This document shows, piece by piece, positions 1 through 5,940 of a DNA stretch of 46,278 nt. The notes below the pieces were generated by a model. It made no database searches and had not been told where the DNA came from. It was given only the letters and a program-made list of their open reading frames with translations. The DNA is from a bacterium (GTDB taxonomy: Bacteria; Bdellovibrionota_C; UBA2361; SZUA-149). Location: assembly GCA_030433295.1 (NCBI GenBank), contig JAUIMJ010000004.1:1-46278 (forward strand), in the 5' to 3' direction. A program made the position numbers and the translations under genes. The stretch's first letter is position 1. Each line of letters begins with the position of its first letter.

Positions 1-123
1 GGGTAGTCAAAGGAACTCTGTTTCCCGCAGGGGCTCTCTATCTCTGTGGGATGCAGCAGCAATTGAAAAAGGGTTTTTGTTTTTTTGTTTCAGGTTTTGC
101 TTATCACTTAAATCAAAAAGCAT

Positions 124-178
124 GATTATAGAAACGGTAGTTTGTATGAGCGAGGTATGAACTCCCGTTTCTATAAAT
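124..178. repeat. Long inverted repeat / hairpin upstream of the first gene
   Basis: Positions 126-137 (TTATAGAAACGG) and 165-176 (CCGTTTCTATAA) are perfect reverse complements. The match extends outward to about 15 bases with a one-base bulge (GAT/ATC). The loop is about 27 bases. The structure ends about 27 bases before the ATG at 205. It could be a leader hairpin, the terminator of a gene to the left, or a cruciform binding site. There is no T-run, so a classical terminator is not favoured. The first 200 bases otherwise hold nothing I can support. Confidence 0.55.
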
Positions 179-204
179 CGTGATCTCCGACCCCAGGCGT
201 TTTG

Positions 205-501
205 ATGAACGTTGACCAATTTGAGTCACTCCAAGTCTTCTGCGTACGTCTCAGGAACAACCTGGGATATTCGTTGGATCAGACTTACGTCGAAGACGGA
301 ATTTTCTGTCTGAATGTTCGTTTTAGAGGAAAAGTTCTGGTCCGCTTAGCCGCGGAAACAGATGGGAGTGGCTGGGACCGTGACAAAGAAGTTACGGTCA
401 GTGTAAGCCGAGTTGTTGACGGCCGAATGGTTGATGAACCGTTCACTGTCGAAACACTGGCAGAAATCGAAGAATACCTGACCACAGTCAGCATTCTTTG
501 A
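205..501 (+). CDS. Small hypothetical protein (98 aa)
   Basis: I do not recognise this protein. It is acidic and reads like a compact mixed alpha/beta domain: an N-terminal helix (FESLQVFCVRLRNN), several strands rich in V/R/L, and a C-terminal helix (VETLAEIEEYLTTV). There is no signal peptide or membrane segment, so it is probably cytosolic. Starts are possible at TTG 202 and ATG 205. I chose ATG 205; the upstream sequence (CCAGGCG) is only a weak ribosome site. A hairpin sits about 30 bases upstream. The neighbours are a HigBA-type toxin-antitoxin pair and other small unknowns, which fits an accessory region. The coding call rests on the open frame and protein-like composition. Confidence 0.5.
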   Translation: MNVDQFESLQVFCVRLRNNLGYSLDQTYVEDGIFCLNVRFRGKVLVRLAAETDGSGWDRDKEVTVSVSRVVDGRMVDEPFTVETLAEIEEYLTTVSIL

Positions 502-681
502 TTTTTCGGGGGGAATAACGGTGATATAACCTTACGGTTTGCTTCAAAGCTGCCGCTCCCCTCCATCCAAAACTCAGTTTCAGCTAATACTTCAGGATAA
601 CGGGATCGTTGCGCCCATAAGAAAGGTATCAGGTTATTTCCCCAAAATAATCACAGGATTGCCAGACAGTGAAGAGACAGC

Positions 682-951
682 TCAGGCAGCTTCAGCTTCA
701 GAATCCCAACCTGGAAAGACCAAAACTGCTGGATGGCACCGCAGCGCACGCGCAAGAGTCTTGGCTCGCTCCACTCCCAATCGAATTCGATTATTTTCAA
801 TGGCTGAAATCGTGGACTGAGGAATTCCTGTCAGCTCTGCCAATTCACTTTGGCTTAGCTCTTGCAACTCACGAACAATGCGCAAAGACTCACCAATGGA
901 AACGTCGATCAGTTTTCGAGCCGCTTCAAATTGTTTTTTACTTCCTGCCAT
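682..951 (-). CDS. higA: HigA-like antitoxin, XRE-type helix-turn-helix
   Basis: This is an 89-residue protein with a central XRE/Cro helix-turn-helix at about residues 23-75. The pattern is LSQSELAELTGIPQSTISAI followed by an N-rich turn and a basic helix. A helical N-terminal segment precedes it and a short A/P/E tail follows. In HigBA systems the antitoxin neutralises the toxin and represses the shared promoter through this domain. Its ATG (951-949) shares one base with the toxin's stop codon, so the pair is translationally coupled in the toxin-first order typical of higBA. The assignment to a HigA-type antitoxin is firm at domain level. The exact TA subfamily is inferred from order and partner. 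Confidence 0.85.
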   Translation of the reverse strand: MAGSKKQFEAARKLIDVSIGESLRIVRELQELSQSELAELTGIPQSTISAIENNRIRLGVERAKTLARALRCHPAVLVFPGWDSEAEAA

Positions 952-1232
952 TACTTCCTCCGATAATCGTGGGCAGTTACGTCGATCACTTTAACTATTA
1001 AATGGTCATCTTCTTTTAGATATATAACTCGGTATCTATCACCTAATCGAGATGAACGATGCCCCTTCCATTTCCCGCCTAAGGCTTCATCATGAAAGCC
1101 CTTGATGAGTCGAAGCCCGCCTGGACCTGAAAGATGTACAATATCTTTCCACTTTTCGTATCGTTTCTTTACCTCCAGAGGGAGCTTCACGAGGGTTTTG
1201 CGTAAACCCTTTTTTTCCAAGATCTGCCACAT
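951..1232 (-). CDS. higB: RelE/HigB-like mRNA interferase toxin
   Basis: This 93-residue basic protein has the RelE/ParE-superfamily fold signature. An N-terminal helix pair (residues ~8-32) is followed by a glycine-rich LIKGFHDEALGGKWKGH stretch and the strand RYRVIYLKEDDHLIVKVIDVT, and the end is HDYRRK. The R/Y/H-rich last third is where RelE-type toxins carry their ribosome-dependent RNase residues. It is the first gene of a two-gene unit with the XRE antitoxin (one-base overlap). A perfect 18-bp palindrome lies 14 bases upstream of the ATG and is a plausible operator. The length suits RelE/HigB. Target specificity cannot be read from the sequence. Confidence 0.82.
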   Translation of the reverse strand: MWQILEKKGLRKTLVKLPLEVKKRYEKWKDIVHLSGPGGLRLIKGFHDEALGGKWKGHRSSRLGDRYRVIYLKEDDHLIVKVIDVTAHDYRRK

Positions 1233-1245
1233 AACTTATTTGTAC

Positions 1246-1263
1246 TATACCATATTTGGTATA
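1246..1263 (-). promoter_or_regulatory. Palindromic operator of the higBA-like operon
   Basis: TATACCATATTTGGTATA is a perfect 18-bp inverted repeat (7-bp arms, TATT centre) lying 14 bases upstream of the toxin ATG. A TATAGT box on the minus strand (1244-1249) overlaps it and may be the -10 element, although no good -35 is evident. An operator covering the -10 fits autorepression by the HTH antitoxin. The function is inferred. Confidence 0.6.
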
Positions 1264-1329
1264 TCCAGAATACCTGATTTTCGACTTTGTTACCAGGACA
1301 CCCATGATTTCGAGACAGCTGGCCATCCA

Positions 1330-1707
1330 CTACGCCTCACAGGCATGCTCCCCATCGCCCTCCGCCAAAAATGCCCGTAGTTCATCCCCGAACTCCCGTG
1401 TAGAGCTATAGCCGTCTTCCCTTCGCGGCATCTGACTTACCAGCTCCATTCGCTTCTCAAGTCTTTCATAAGTCACACGAACCTCTTCCTCAGTCATAGC
1501 GCGCTTCTCAACAGTGCAATGCCGCCACGATTCCCGTGAAATTCCGATTCGCGCATCCCCGATCGACAGCCTGATGAGCGGGTCTCCGAAGGATTCCAGT
1601 CGATACGTTCCGGCAGGCGTCGTAAAGATATCGCGATGTAGAATAACAGTATCTCCCGGCTCCGGTTGGGCCTGTCTTTTGTTTTTGAGTCTTTTGGCTT
1701 TGCCCAT
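1330..1707 (-). CDS. Hypothetical protein (125 aa)
   Basis: I do not recognise this protein. It starts with a very basic segment (MGKAKRLKNKRQAQP). Next comes a small beta-rich domain (PGDTVILHRDIFTTPAGTYR, then FGDPLIRLSIGDARIGI), an acidic helix near residues 70-90 (MTEEEVRVTYERLEKRMELV), and an acidic tail. The open frame continues upstream, but ATG 1707 is preceded by an excellent ribosome site (AAGGAGCGATC), so I chose it. There is no signal peptide or membrane segment. It could be a nucleic-acid-associated accessory protein, judging only from the basic N terminus. It stands alone, convergent to nothing obvious. Confidence 0.5.
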   Translation of the reverse strand: MGKAKRLKNKRQAQPEPGDTVILHRDIFTTPAGTYRLESFGDPLIRLSIGDARIGISRESWRHCTVEKRAMTEEEVRVTYERLEKRMELVSQMPRREDGYSSTREFGDELRAFLAEGDGEHACEA

Positions 1708-2124
1708 ATGATCGCTCCTTCTCTGTTTCTTGCTCGTTAGGAGTAATCGCATTTGGGGAGGTGGTTGTTGCGTGGGAACTCTGAGGGGCCTGGTTTCCTG
1801 CGTACTACGGCAATAACTCCAGGAGACGTAGTAGTACTTCACCGGGCACGCTCTATCCCCAAAGGACCTCATACCTATTCAAGGGGGTCCTTGGGGCTAA
1901 GGTCTACAGGCTTTTCCTCGGCATTACTTTCCCGACTATTCGAAATTCGAGAGCAACGTCATTAAGACTGTTATCAAGATTGGAGAGCCGCTCAACCTAA
2001 TCGCGCTTTGACGCAAGCTCAAAGCGCGATATCCTCTGAATTCAGAACAGCAAGGCGCCAAGCACTAGAATACCTCCACAAAGCATGAGTAGCACCTGAT
2101 AGCATTGCAAGTAGGCTTCAATCT
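1708..2124. other. Gene-free stretch containing a 12-bp-stem hairpin
   Basis: I see no convincing gene between the ATG at 1707 (minus) and the promoter at 2125. The only clear structure is a perfect hairpin at 2000-2030: ATCGCGCTTTGA, a 7-base loop (CGCAAGC), then TCAAAGCGCGAT. It has a terminator-like G+C-rich stem but no T-run on either side. It may be a rho-dependent or degenerate terminator, or a protein site. Confidence 0.5.
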
Positions 2125-2153
2125 TTGACTAGAAAGCTATATCTTGATATATT
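2125..2153 (+). promoter_or_regulatory. Sigma70-like promoter for the 2278 gene
   Basis: TTGACT (2125-2130), a 17-base spacer and TATATT (2148-2153) match the sigma70 consensus at ideal spacing. The predicted start near 2160 would give a leader of about 118 bases that includes the hairpin at 2213-2250. Confidence 0.55.
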
Positions 2154-2212
2154 TTGTCGGGAGTTTGCATTCACACAGGTTGTAGAACTCTTATTCCAGT
2201 GAACATAGTGAA

Positions 2213-2250
2213 GTAGCCTTAAAGCGTAAGAGGCTGGGCTTTAGGGCTAC
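2213..2250 (+). repeat. Leader hairpin before the 2278 gene
   Basis: GTAGCCTTAAAGC (2213-2225) pairs with GCTTTAGGGCTAC (2238-2250) over 13 base pairs, with a single G-U wobble on RNA. The loop is 12 bases. It lies between the predicted promoter and the start codon, so it would be in the mRNA leader. It could affect RNA stability or be a regulatory element. Confidence 0.5.
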
Positions 2251-2277
2251 GTCAATTTGTTTAACGGAAAGAGTACC

Positions 2278-2610
2278 ATGAAAGCTCAAAGAACTCGCTT
2301 TGAGGAAGGAGTAGGGTGGTTTTTATTGCTTGGCGCGCTTCTAGTAATGGCCTTGTTTTCAGTCGTCACGTGGATCGATATTCAAAAGATTCCGTCGAAT
2401 AATAGCTTGCCTCACACGGCACATCTATCAGTCGATGCGAAGTACTGTGAGACAATCGACCAAACTGCCAACTTGAAGCATCAACTGCCTATAGAGCAAC
2501 AGTCGATCTCTGCAGCAAGCATAAAGGATTGTTTGTTGAAGATTTCCGCTACGATGGCAGTAAGCTTGTGCGCTATGGCCATCGGATACGCTTTTTGGCT
2601 TTTTGCCTGA
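2278..2610 (+). CDS. Small protein with two membrane helices (110 aa)
   Basis: I do not recognise a family. Two hydrophobic segments are visible: near residues 14-34 (GWFLLLGALLVMALFSVVTW) and near 90-110 (MAVSLCAMAIGYAFWLFA). About 55 polar residues with three cysteines lie between them. With both helices spanning, the loop would lie on one side of the membrane and both ends on the other. The N terminus is basic (KAQRTR), favouring ends in the cytoplasm and the loop in the periplasm. I chose ATG 2278 over TTG 2257 because GGAAAGAG lies just upstream. A sigma70-like promoter and a leader hairpin precede it. The protein ends right at the second helix. Confidence 0.55.
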   Translation: MKAQRTRFEEGVGWFLLLGALLVMALFSVVTWIDIQKIPSNNSLPHTAHLSVDAKYCETIDQTANLKHQLPIEQQSISAASIKDCLLKISATMAVSLCAMAIGYAFWLFA

Positions 2611-2645
2611 GCAGAATCAGAGGTTTTAAAAAGAGAGTTTGAACA

Positions 2646-2843
2646 ATGCAAACTCCACCTCTCTTATCGGCATACAACTCGTTCGCTCCATCGACGACAA
2701 GCTCGCTTAGTTCAACGCTTTTAAGCAAGCATTTCACCCACAACTACAATGGGTTGCCTTCAAAAGATCTCCGTTTTCGCCGTATTTCTTTATTTCCACC
2801 TTCTTTAAGTGTTCCAGGATATCGGAATAACGTAAGGAATTAA
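2646..2843 (+). CDS. Possible small Ser-rich protein (65 aa), doubtful
   Basis: This short open frame begins 35 bases after the preceding gene. A weak purine-rich ribosome site (AAAAAGAGAG) lies 8-17 bases upstream. The product is rich in Ser, Leu and Pro with a basic tail, and no domain or membrane segment is evident. It could be a real small gene co-transcribed with the two-helix membrane protein or a chance frame. Composition gives no strong support. Confidence 0.2.
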   Translation: MQTPPLLSAYNSFAPSTTSSLSSTLLSKHFTHNYNGLPSKDLRFRRISLFPPSLSVPGYRNNVRN

Positions 2844-2878
2844 GCGTTCTGCCGAAGGTGCTCAGTTATCCTTTATGG

Positions 2879-2925
2879 CGCTGCGGGTGGAAAAAACGTA
2901 TATGCCAGAAACATACCCCGCAGCG
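2879..2925. repeat. Inverted repeat downstream of the receiver gene
   Basis: CGCTGCGGG (2879-2887) and CCCGCAGCG (2917-2925) are perfect 9-base reverse complements separated by 29 bases that include an A6 run. It lies 34 bases beyond the stop of the minus-strand receiver gene. It may act in termination, but there is no T-run after the stem in that direction. Confidence 0.35.
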
Positions 2926-2958
2926 TCCTGCACATCTCGAGCGGTCAGCGGCTCCGGA

Positions 2959-3327
2959 TCAAGTCGCAGAACTACGTTCTTCGAGGAACGTTCGAACTAC
3001 CGACTGTATCACTTCTGAGTCTACCGGCTTCTCAAGGATCGCCCGCGCGGACTCCAGCACTCGCTCGCTGAAGTCAAACTCGGTATCCGAGGATAGCACA
3101 AAGAAAGGAACTCTCTCGGCAACCTCTGCATCGAGAAACTCCGCCGAGGTGCCACCGACGAGACGATAATCACTGATAAGCAGGTCCGTGCCCTCGAGTT
3201 CTGCGCGAGCCTCGTCAACGGTCTCGACCCAGACGAGTTCGACGGCGTCATCAGAAAACATCCGCTCGAGCACCGCGAGCAGCGCACGGGCAATTGCTCT
3301 TGTGTCTTCGAGTATGAGAATTTTCAT
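2959..3327 (-). CDS. Stand-alone CheY-like response regulator receiver protein (122 aa)
   Basis: This is a single receiver domain with no output domain. The acidic pocket is E7-D8 (LILEDT), the phospho-acceptor is D53 (LLISDYR), the switch residue is S79 or S80 (FFVLSS) and the conserved K100-P101 follows (AILEKPVD). All catalytic positions are therefore present. The partner kinase is not in the window. The chosen start (ATG 3327) matches the normal beginning of receiver domains (KILILED), and upstream residues of the longer frame do not fit. Such proteins relay phosphate or act on motility. A flagellin remnant lies next to it, so a motility role is possible but only inferred. Confidence 0.85.
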   Translation of the reverse strand: MKILILEDTRAIARALLAVLERMFSDDAVELVWVETVDEARAELEGTDLLISDYRLVGGTSAEFLDAEVAERVPFFVLSSDTEFDFSERVLESARAILEKPVDSEVIQSVVRTFLEERSSAT

Positions 3328-3625
3328 GGGAACTTCCGAAAGGACCAGGGGGAGGAGGGAATACTGCAAAGGGAATAAAACAGTTACGAGATACAAATCC
3401 CGAAAAACCAGGGTTCCACCCGTTGCAGCAAATGAAAGAACAAGGCAAGGCTAGCATAGATTTCTTTCTCAATGCTAACTGTGCGCTAAGAGCGATACTC
3501 TGAGAGCCAAAGGGATTAGATTTTCGAGACTTTAGGCCCCCCTGCCCCTAAAAACTTAGGTCCAAAGCGGGCTCAGGCAATTCTCGCTATTCGCGGTCAA
3601 TTGTCTGCTCCTAAATCGCGCCCTA

Positions 3626-3805
3626 CTAAACGCCACCCAACAAGGTCAATGCCAGGTCCGGCTGACTATTAGCCTGCGCGAGTATCGCACTCGCCGACTG
3701 CTGCAAGATCTGCGTCCTGGTCAGATTCGCAGCCTCTTCTGCCACATCCACATCGGTAATTTGTGATGCCGCCGCCTGAAAGTTCTGCAGCCTCTTGAGG
3801 ACTGT
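3626..3805 (-). pseudogene. Flagellin C-terminal fragment (broken gene)
   Basis: The frame reads TVLKRLQNFQ, then ITDVDVAEEAANLTRTQILQ, then SASAILAQANSQPDLALTLL before its stop at 3626. This is the canonical D0/D1 C-terminal coiled-coil of bacterial flagellin. The region upstream in the same frame is not flagellin, and the D0/D1 N-terminal half is absent, so only about 60 residues remain. It is closer to the classical consensus than the intact flagellin at 37986-38849, so it is not a simple recent copy of that gene. I interpret it as the remnant of a second flagellin gene truncated by deletion. Confidence 0.8.
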
Positions 3806-3941
3806 ATTCTTCCAGTGAGAGAAGCTCACGAAACAGCAGAAACCGAAAAACCTCCAGCCTTTCTTCGGAAGGGCCAATCAGGATATTTCGGCTCTCCATA
3901 TCCATAAGCGCCGAACAACGAATCCTCATATACAACGTCAT
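3669..3941 (-). CDS. ORF running into the flagellin remnant (90 aa), likely a fusion or frameshift product
   Basis: ATG 3941 is preceded by a strong ribosome site (AAGGAGTAAGTC). The first ~47 residues (MTLYMRIRCSALMDMESRNI... to about LLSLEEYS) look like a real but unrecognised N terminus. From about 3800 onward this frame crosses the flagellin remnant in the wrong frame and turns to nonsense rich in C, G and R. The likely history is a deletion that joined the start of one gene to the 3' end of a flagellin gene out of frame. It may still be translated as a short product. Confidence 0.35.
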   Translation of the reverse strand: MTLYMRIRCSALMDMESRNILIGPSEERLEVFRFLLFRELLSLEEYSPQEAAELSGGGITNYRCGCGRRGCESDQDADLAAVGECDTRAG

Positions 3942-3996
3942 GACTTACTCCTTATAGGACTAAGTCCACTTGCCTGATTGCTACTAACCGTTAGGA

Positions 3997-4040
3997 GCAA
4001 GGGCCTCAGCTAAAGCGTTTGCCTGAGCTAAGGGCCTTGC
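3997..4040. repeat. Imperfect 15-bp stem-loop
   Basis: GCAAGGGCCTCAGCT (3997-4011) pairs with AGCTAAGGGCCTTGC (4026-4040) with two mismatches around a 14-base loop. It lies between the flagellin remnant and the RHH/Doc genes. It may be a terminator, a protein site or a recombination scar. The rest of 3942-4247 shows no gene. Confidence 0.45.
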
Positions 4041-4247
4041 ATTTGCATTACCCCTGATAACTGTAACACGTAGACGCCTCGCACTTCGCAAGACGTCCAT
4101 ACCTCACAGTGTCGAACGTAAAAGAACCCTATCTGCTTATTACTTGCTGCGGGGAAGTAGCAACGCTCAAGGGGAGCGGTCTACTTTTCAGTAAAAACCT
4201 AAGCGTTACGCGATGAAGACTATATAGTTTGGGAGAACTCATCCATC

Positions 4248-4277
4248 TTGACACTTCAAGTTTTATCATGATATCAT
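4248..4277 (+). promoter_or_regulatory. Promoter and palindromic operator of the RHH/Doc operon
   Basis: TTGACA (4248-4253), an 18-base spacer and TATCAT (4272-4277) form a strong sigma70-type promoter. The -10 overlaps the perfect 10-bp palindrome ATGATATCAT (4268-4277), a good operator for a ribbon-helix-helix antitoxin. The predicted transcript start is at or within a base or two of the ATG at 4284, so the mRNA is probably leaderless. Confidence 0.65.
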
Positions 4278-4283
4278 CCGGAG

Positions 4284-4502
4284 ATGAGTACAGACCTAGA
4301 AAAATTCAGTTCTCAGATGGACGCCAAAGTACTCGCGGAACTTCGAGCCTATGCGAAGACGAATAACAAGCGTATCGCGGATATTCTCAGTGAAGCAGTT
4401 AGCAGCCATCTTCAACAAGTGCGCCTGCGCCCCGCCTTTCGGAGCGCCGTGGATCTCGTAATCGAAGAGAACTCTGAATTACTCGAACGTCTTGCCAAGT
4501 AG
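4284..4502 (+). CDS. Ribbon-helix-helix antitoxin of a Doc system (72 aa)
   Basis: This is a small ribbon-helix-helix-like protein. An N-terminal strand (FSSQMDAKVLAEL) is followed by helices around residues 12-50 (AYAKTNNKRIADILSEAVSS) and a basic/acidic C-terminal tail (residues 50-72). That tail would be the part that wraps the toxin. It sits 5 bases ahead of the Doc toxin gene, the usual antitoxin-first order of phd-doc units, though the DNA-binding fold appears RHH rather than Phd. It should bind and inhibit Doc and repress the operon at the palindrome overlapping the -10. The only ribosome-like sequence (CCGGAG) abuts the ATG, which fits leaderless translation. Confidence 0.78.
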   Translation: MSTDLEKFSSQMDAKVLAELRAYAKTNNKRIADILSEAVSSHLQQVRLRPAFRSAVDLVIEENSELLERLAK

Positions 4503-4507
4503 CACCT

Positions 4508-4900
4508 GTGGACACCACGATTTTCCCAACACTTGAAGAGGCTCTTTACCTCCATACCAGGCTCATTGAAGACTTTGGGGGGCCTTCCGGTATTCGTGAC
4601 CTCGGTTTGCTGGAGAGTGCTCTCAGTCGGCCACGTTCAGGATATTACGATACACTCTCTGAGCAGGCGGCTGCGATGATGCAAAGCCTCGCTCGCAACC
4701 ATGCGTTCGTCGATGGCAACAAAAGAATGGCCTTTGCACTCACCGCTGTTTTTCTTCAGTTAAACGGATATACACTGAAGGTCGCCGCGTCCGCTGCCGA
4801 AGAATTCATAAAGCAGCAGCTCATCACCGCGCATATCGAGGTAGGGACAATTGCCGCATGGCTGGAAGCCCATATGACTCCAGTTTCGAAAGGCCGCTGA
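4508..4900 (+). CDS. doc: Doc-family (Fic fold) toxin
   Basis: This 130-residue protein carries the Doc signature HAFVDGNKRMA with H65, D69, N71, K72 and R73. The GNKR form is typical of Doc proteins, which phosphorylate EF-Tu, whereas Fic AMP-transferases have GNGR. Other family features are the N-terminal LEEALYLHTRLIEDFGG and LGLLESALSRPRSGYYD. Length and order match phd-doc operons. It starts with GTG 5 bases after the antitoxin stop, so the two are co-translated. All key residues of the active loop are intact. It ends 22 bases before the convergent selenoprotein candidate. Confidence 0.9.
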   Translation: MDTTIFPTLEEALYLHTRLIEDFGGPSGIRDLGLLESALSRPRSGYYDTLSEQAAAMMQSLARNHAFVDGNKRMAFALTAVFLQLNGYTLKVAASAAEEFIKQQLITAHIEVGTIAAWLEAHMTPVSKGR

Positions 4901-4922
4901 GTCAGCCGGCGTCGGAAAAGAC

Positions 4923-5243
4923 CTACGATTTTTTACCCAGAGAGACCGATGCACCCTCGACGATAAAGGGTCGTTTGATCAGCATGCCGTCGCTGCTAAG
5001 CAAATCAACTGCCTCAGTAGTACTCATCTTTTCGATTTTGTCCTTCAGCTGAAGCTCACGATACTTCTGCCCGGAGGTGTTAAACACCTTCTTGACACCA
5101 TGCTGCTTGATCGCAGAGCGGAGCTCAGTTTTTGTAGGAACGTCAGTCGTAAGGTCTATGGTCGTGTAAGAAGCACCCTGCTTCTCCAACGCTTTCTGCG
5201 TTGTCTTACAACTCGTTCAACGAGGGTGGAGATATAGTTTCAT
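4923..5243 (-). CDS. Probable selenoprotein: ArsC/Spx-family thioredoxin-fold protein with Sec (TGA) at the first position of CxxC
   Basis: Read with TGA 5219-5217 as selenocysteine, the 106-residue product starts MKLYLHPRUTSCKTTQKA. That is a beta strand, the redox motif U9-T-S-C12, then a helix. It ends in the ArsC/Spx tail with the conserved Arg-Pro (LIKRPFIVEG, near residue 93). This is the family's layout and near its usual length. Family members carry Cys where the TGA lies (CTSC in Spx). ATG 5243 has a good ribosome site (GAGG, 5 bases upstream). The only start after the TGA is a TTG at 5189 with no ribosome site, which would remove the strand and active site. A bSECIS-like hairpin begins 13 bases after the TGA. 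The substrate is unknown; a thiol/selenol reductase role is inferred. It is monocistronic and convergent to doc. Confidence 0.82.
5187..5203 (-). promoter_or_regulatory. bSECIS-like hairpin for UGA recoding
   Basis: On the minus strand CAACGC (5203-5198), loop AGAAA (5197-5193) and GCGTTG (5192-5187) form a perfect 6-bp stem with a 5-base loop. There are 19 bases between the TGA and the loop. Bacterial SECIS models ask for a short stem, a small apical loop with G in its first two positions, and roughly 16-37 bases between UGA and loop. Here the second loop base is G, so all criteria are met. It is coding sequence as well. Confidence 0.72.
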
Positions 5244-5338
5244 CTGAGCCTCTTGGAATTCTAGTAGGATACGCTTTTTAATCCGATGTGGATTCTACCA
5301 GTTTTTCTGATTTTTGCGAGGGGGAATGAAACTATATC
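5231..5338. repeat. 13-bp inverted repeat covering the start of the selenoprotein gene
   Basis: GATATAGTTTCAT (5231-5243, the complement of the first 13 bases of the selenoprotein frame) is repeated in inverse orientation as ATGAAACTATATC at 5326-5338. The second copy follows a purine-rich GAGGGGGA and opens a short frame starting MKLYRTSG. This may be a chance or a scar of inverted duplication. Apart from this, 5244-5580 shows no supportable gene. Confidence 0.45.
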
Positions 5339-5580
5339 GAACCTCAGGGGTCAAAGCGTGGAGAATACTTCCACAAATCGCTCTCAGCCCCAGCGGTATC
5401 GGGTCGACAGCGCTCGCAAGCCACGGCTCCGCCGTACGGCTCTTCCCCGCTGGATTTTATTTCCTGGCATTGCTTTACCTCTCTGTCTTGCACCTCAACA
5501 GCTCTTGTATCTCTCCGGCAGTGATGAGATTCTAAAGCTTCACCTGGGTAGGGAAACAATTCATAGATGAGAATGCGTGC

Positions 5581-5880
5581 ATGGCGCTTGAATACGAATA
5601 TTATTGTGAGGCAAATGGTCGTTGCCTTAGCGTAAGGCACGGGATGAGCGAGGAGATACGCACCTGGGCGGAACTTTGTGCTCGCTCTGATGAAGCCCTG
5701 GGGGACACCGACCCGCAGGCAAAGGTTAGTCGCGTAATTTCCGGTGGAATTCTCTCCCTTGCTCGAAGAGTGAGTAAGCAGACACCCGACACAGGGCTTG
5801 ATCCTGTATTACACGGCAGCGATAGCTGCACGCCCTGTGCGTGTGGCAAAAAAACAAAGCATGAATGCGGAACTGACTAG
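5581..5880 (+). CDS. FmdB-like small protein (zinc-ribbon family, Cys-poor variant)
   Basis: This 99-residue protein opens with MALEYEYYCEANGRCLSVRH. Next come a W-E-L-C segment (TWAELCARSDEALGDTD) and VSRVISGG. That layout matches the FmdB-type regulatory/zinc-ribbon proteins, in which a Y-Y-C start, an HGM box, a WGE(V/L)C box and an (V)ERLI box follow each other. The usual two CxxC pairs are not present near the N terminus; the visible cysteines are C9, C15 and C33 plus a C-terminal CTPCAC cluster. FmdB proteins have been linked to regulation of formamidase genes, but most members have unknown roles. Function here is therefore uncertain. The ribosome site is weak. Confidence 0.55.
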   Translation: MALEYEYYCEANGRCLSVRHGMSEEIRTWAELCARSDEALGDTDPQAKVSRVISGGILSLARRVSKQTPDTGLDPVLHGSDSCTPCACGKKTKHECGTD

Positions 5881-5940
5881 TACGCTCCTATGTTAGAGCA
5901 CTTCTAAGGATTTGCATCATGCAGTAGCAGACTCTCAACA

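Noticed and set aside
7-219. Minus-strand ORF at the left edge
   Set aside because: It overlaps the long inverted repeat and has no ribosome site or protein-like pattern.
3997-4040. Integron attC site, together with the GTTAGG-type palindrome at 10075-10092 and GTTAGAC near 16126
   Set aside because: Paired outer boxes at expected distances are missing and gene orientations are mixed; no integrase is seen.
4923-5189. Short ArsC-like ORF starting at TTG 5189
   Set aside because: It has no ribosome site and would remove the first strand and the redox motif; the longer frame with TGA read as Sec is preferred.
5314-5535. Small plus-strand ORF beginning MKLYRTSG
   Set aside because: Its start is a 13-base inverted copy of the selenoprotein start; the rest has no recognisable pattern.
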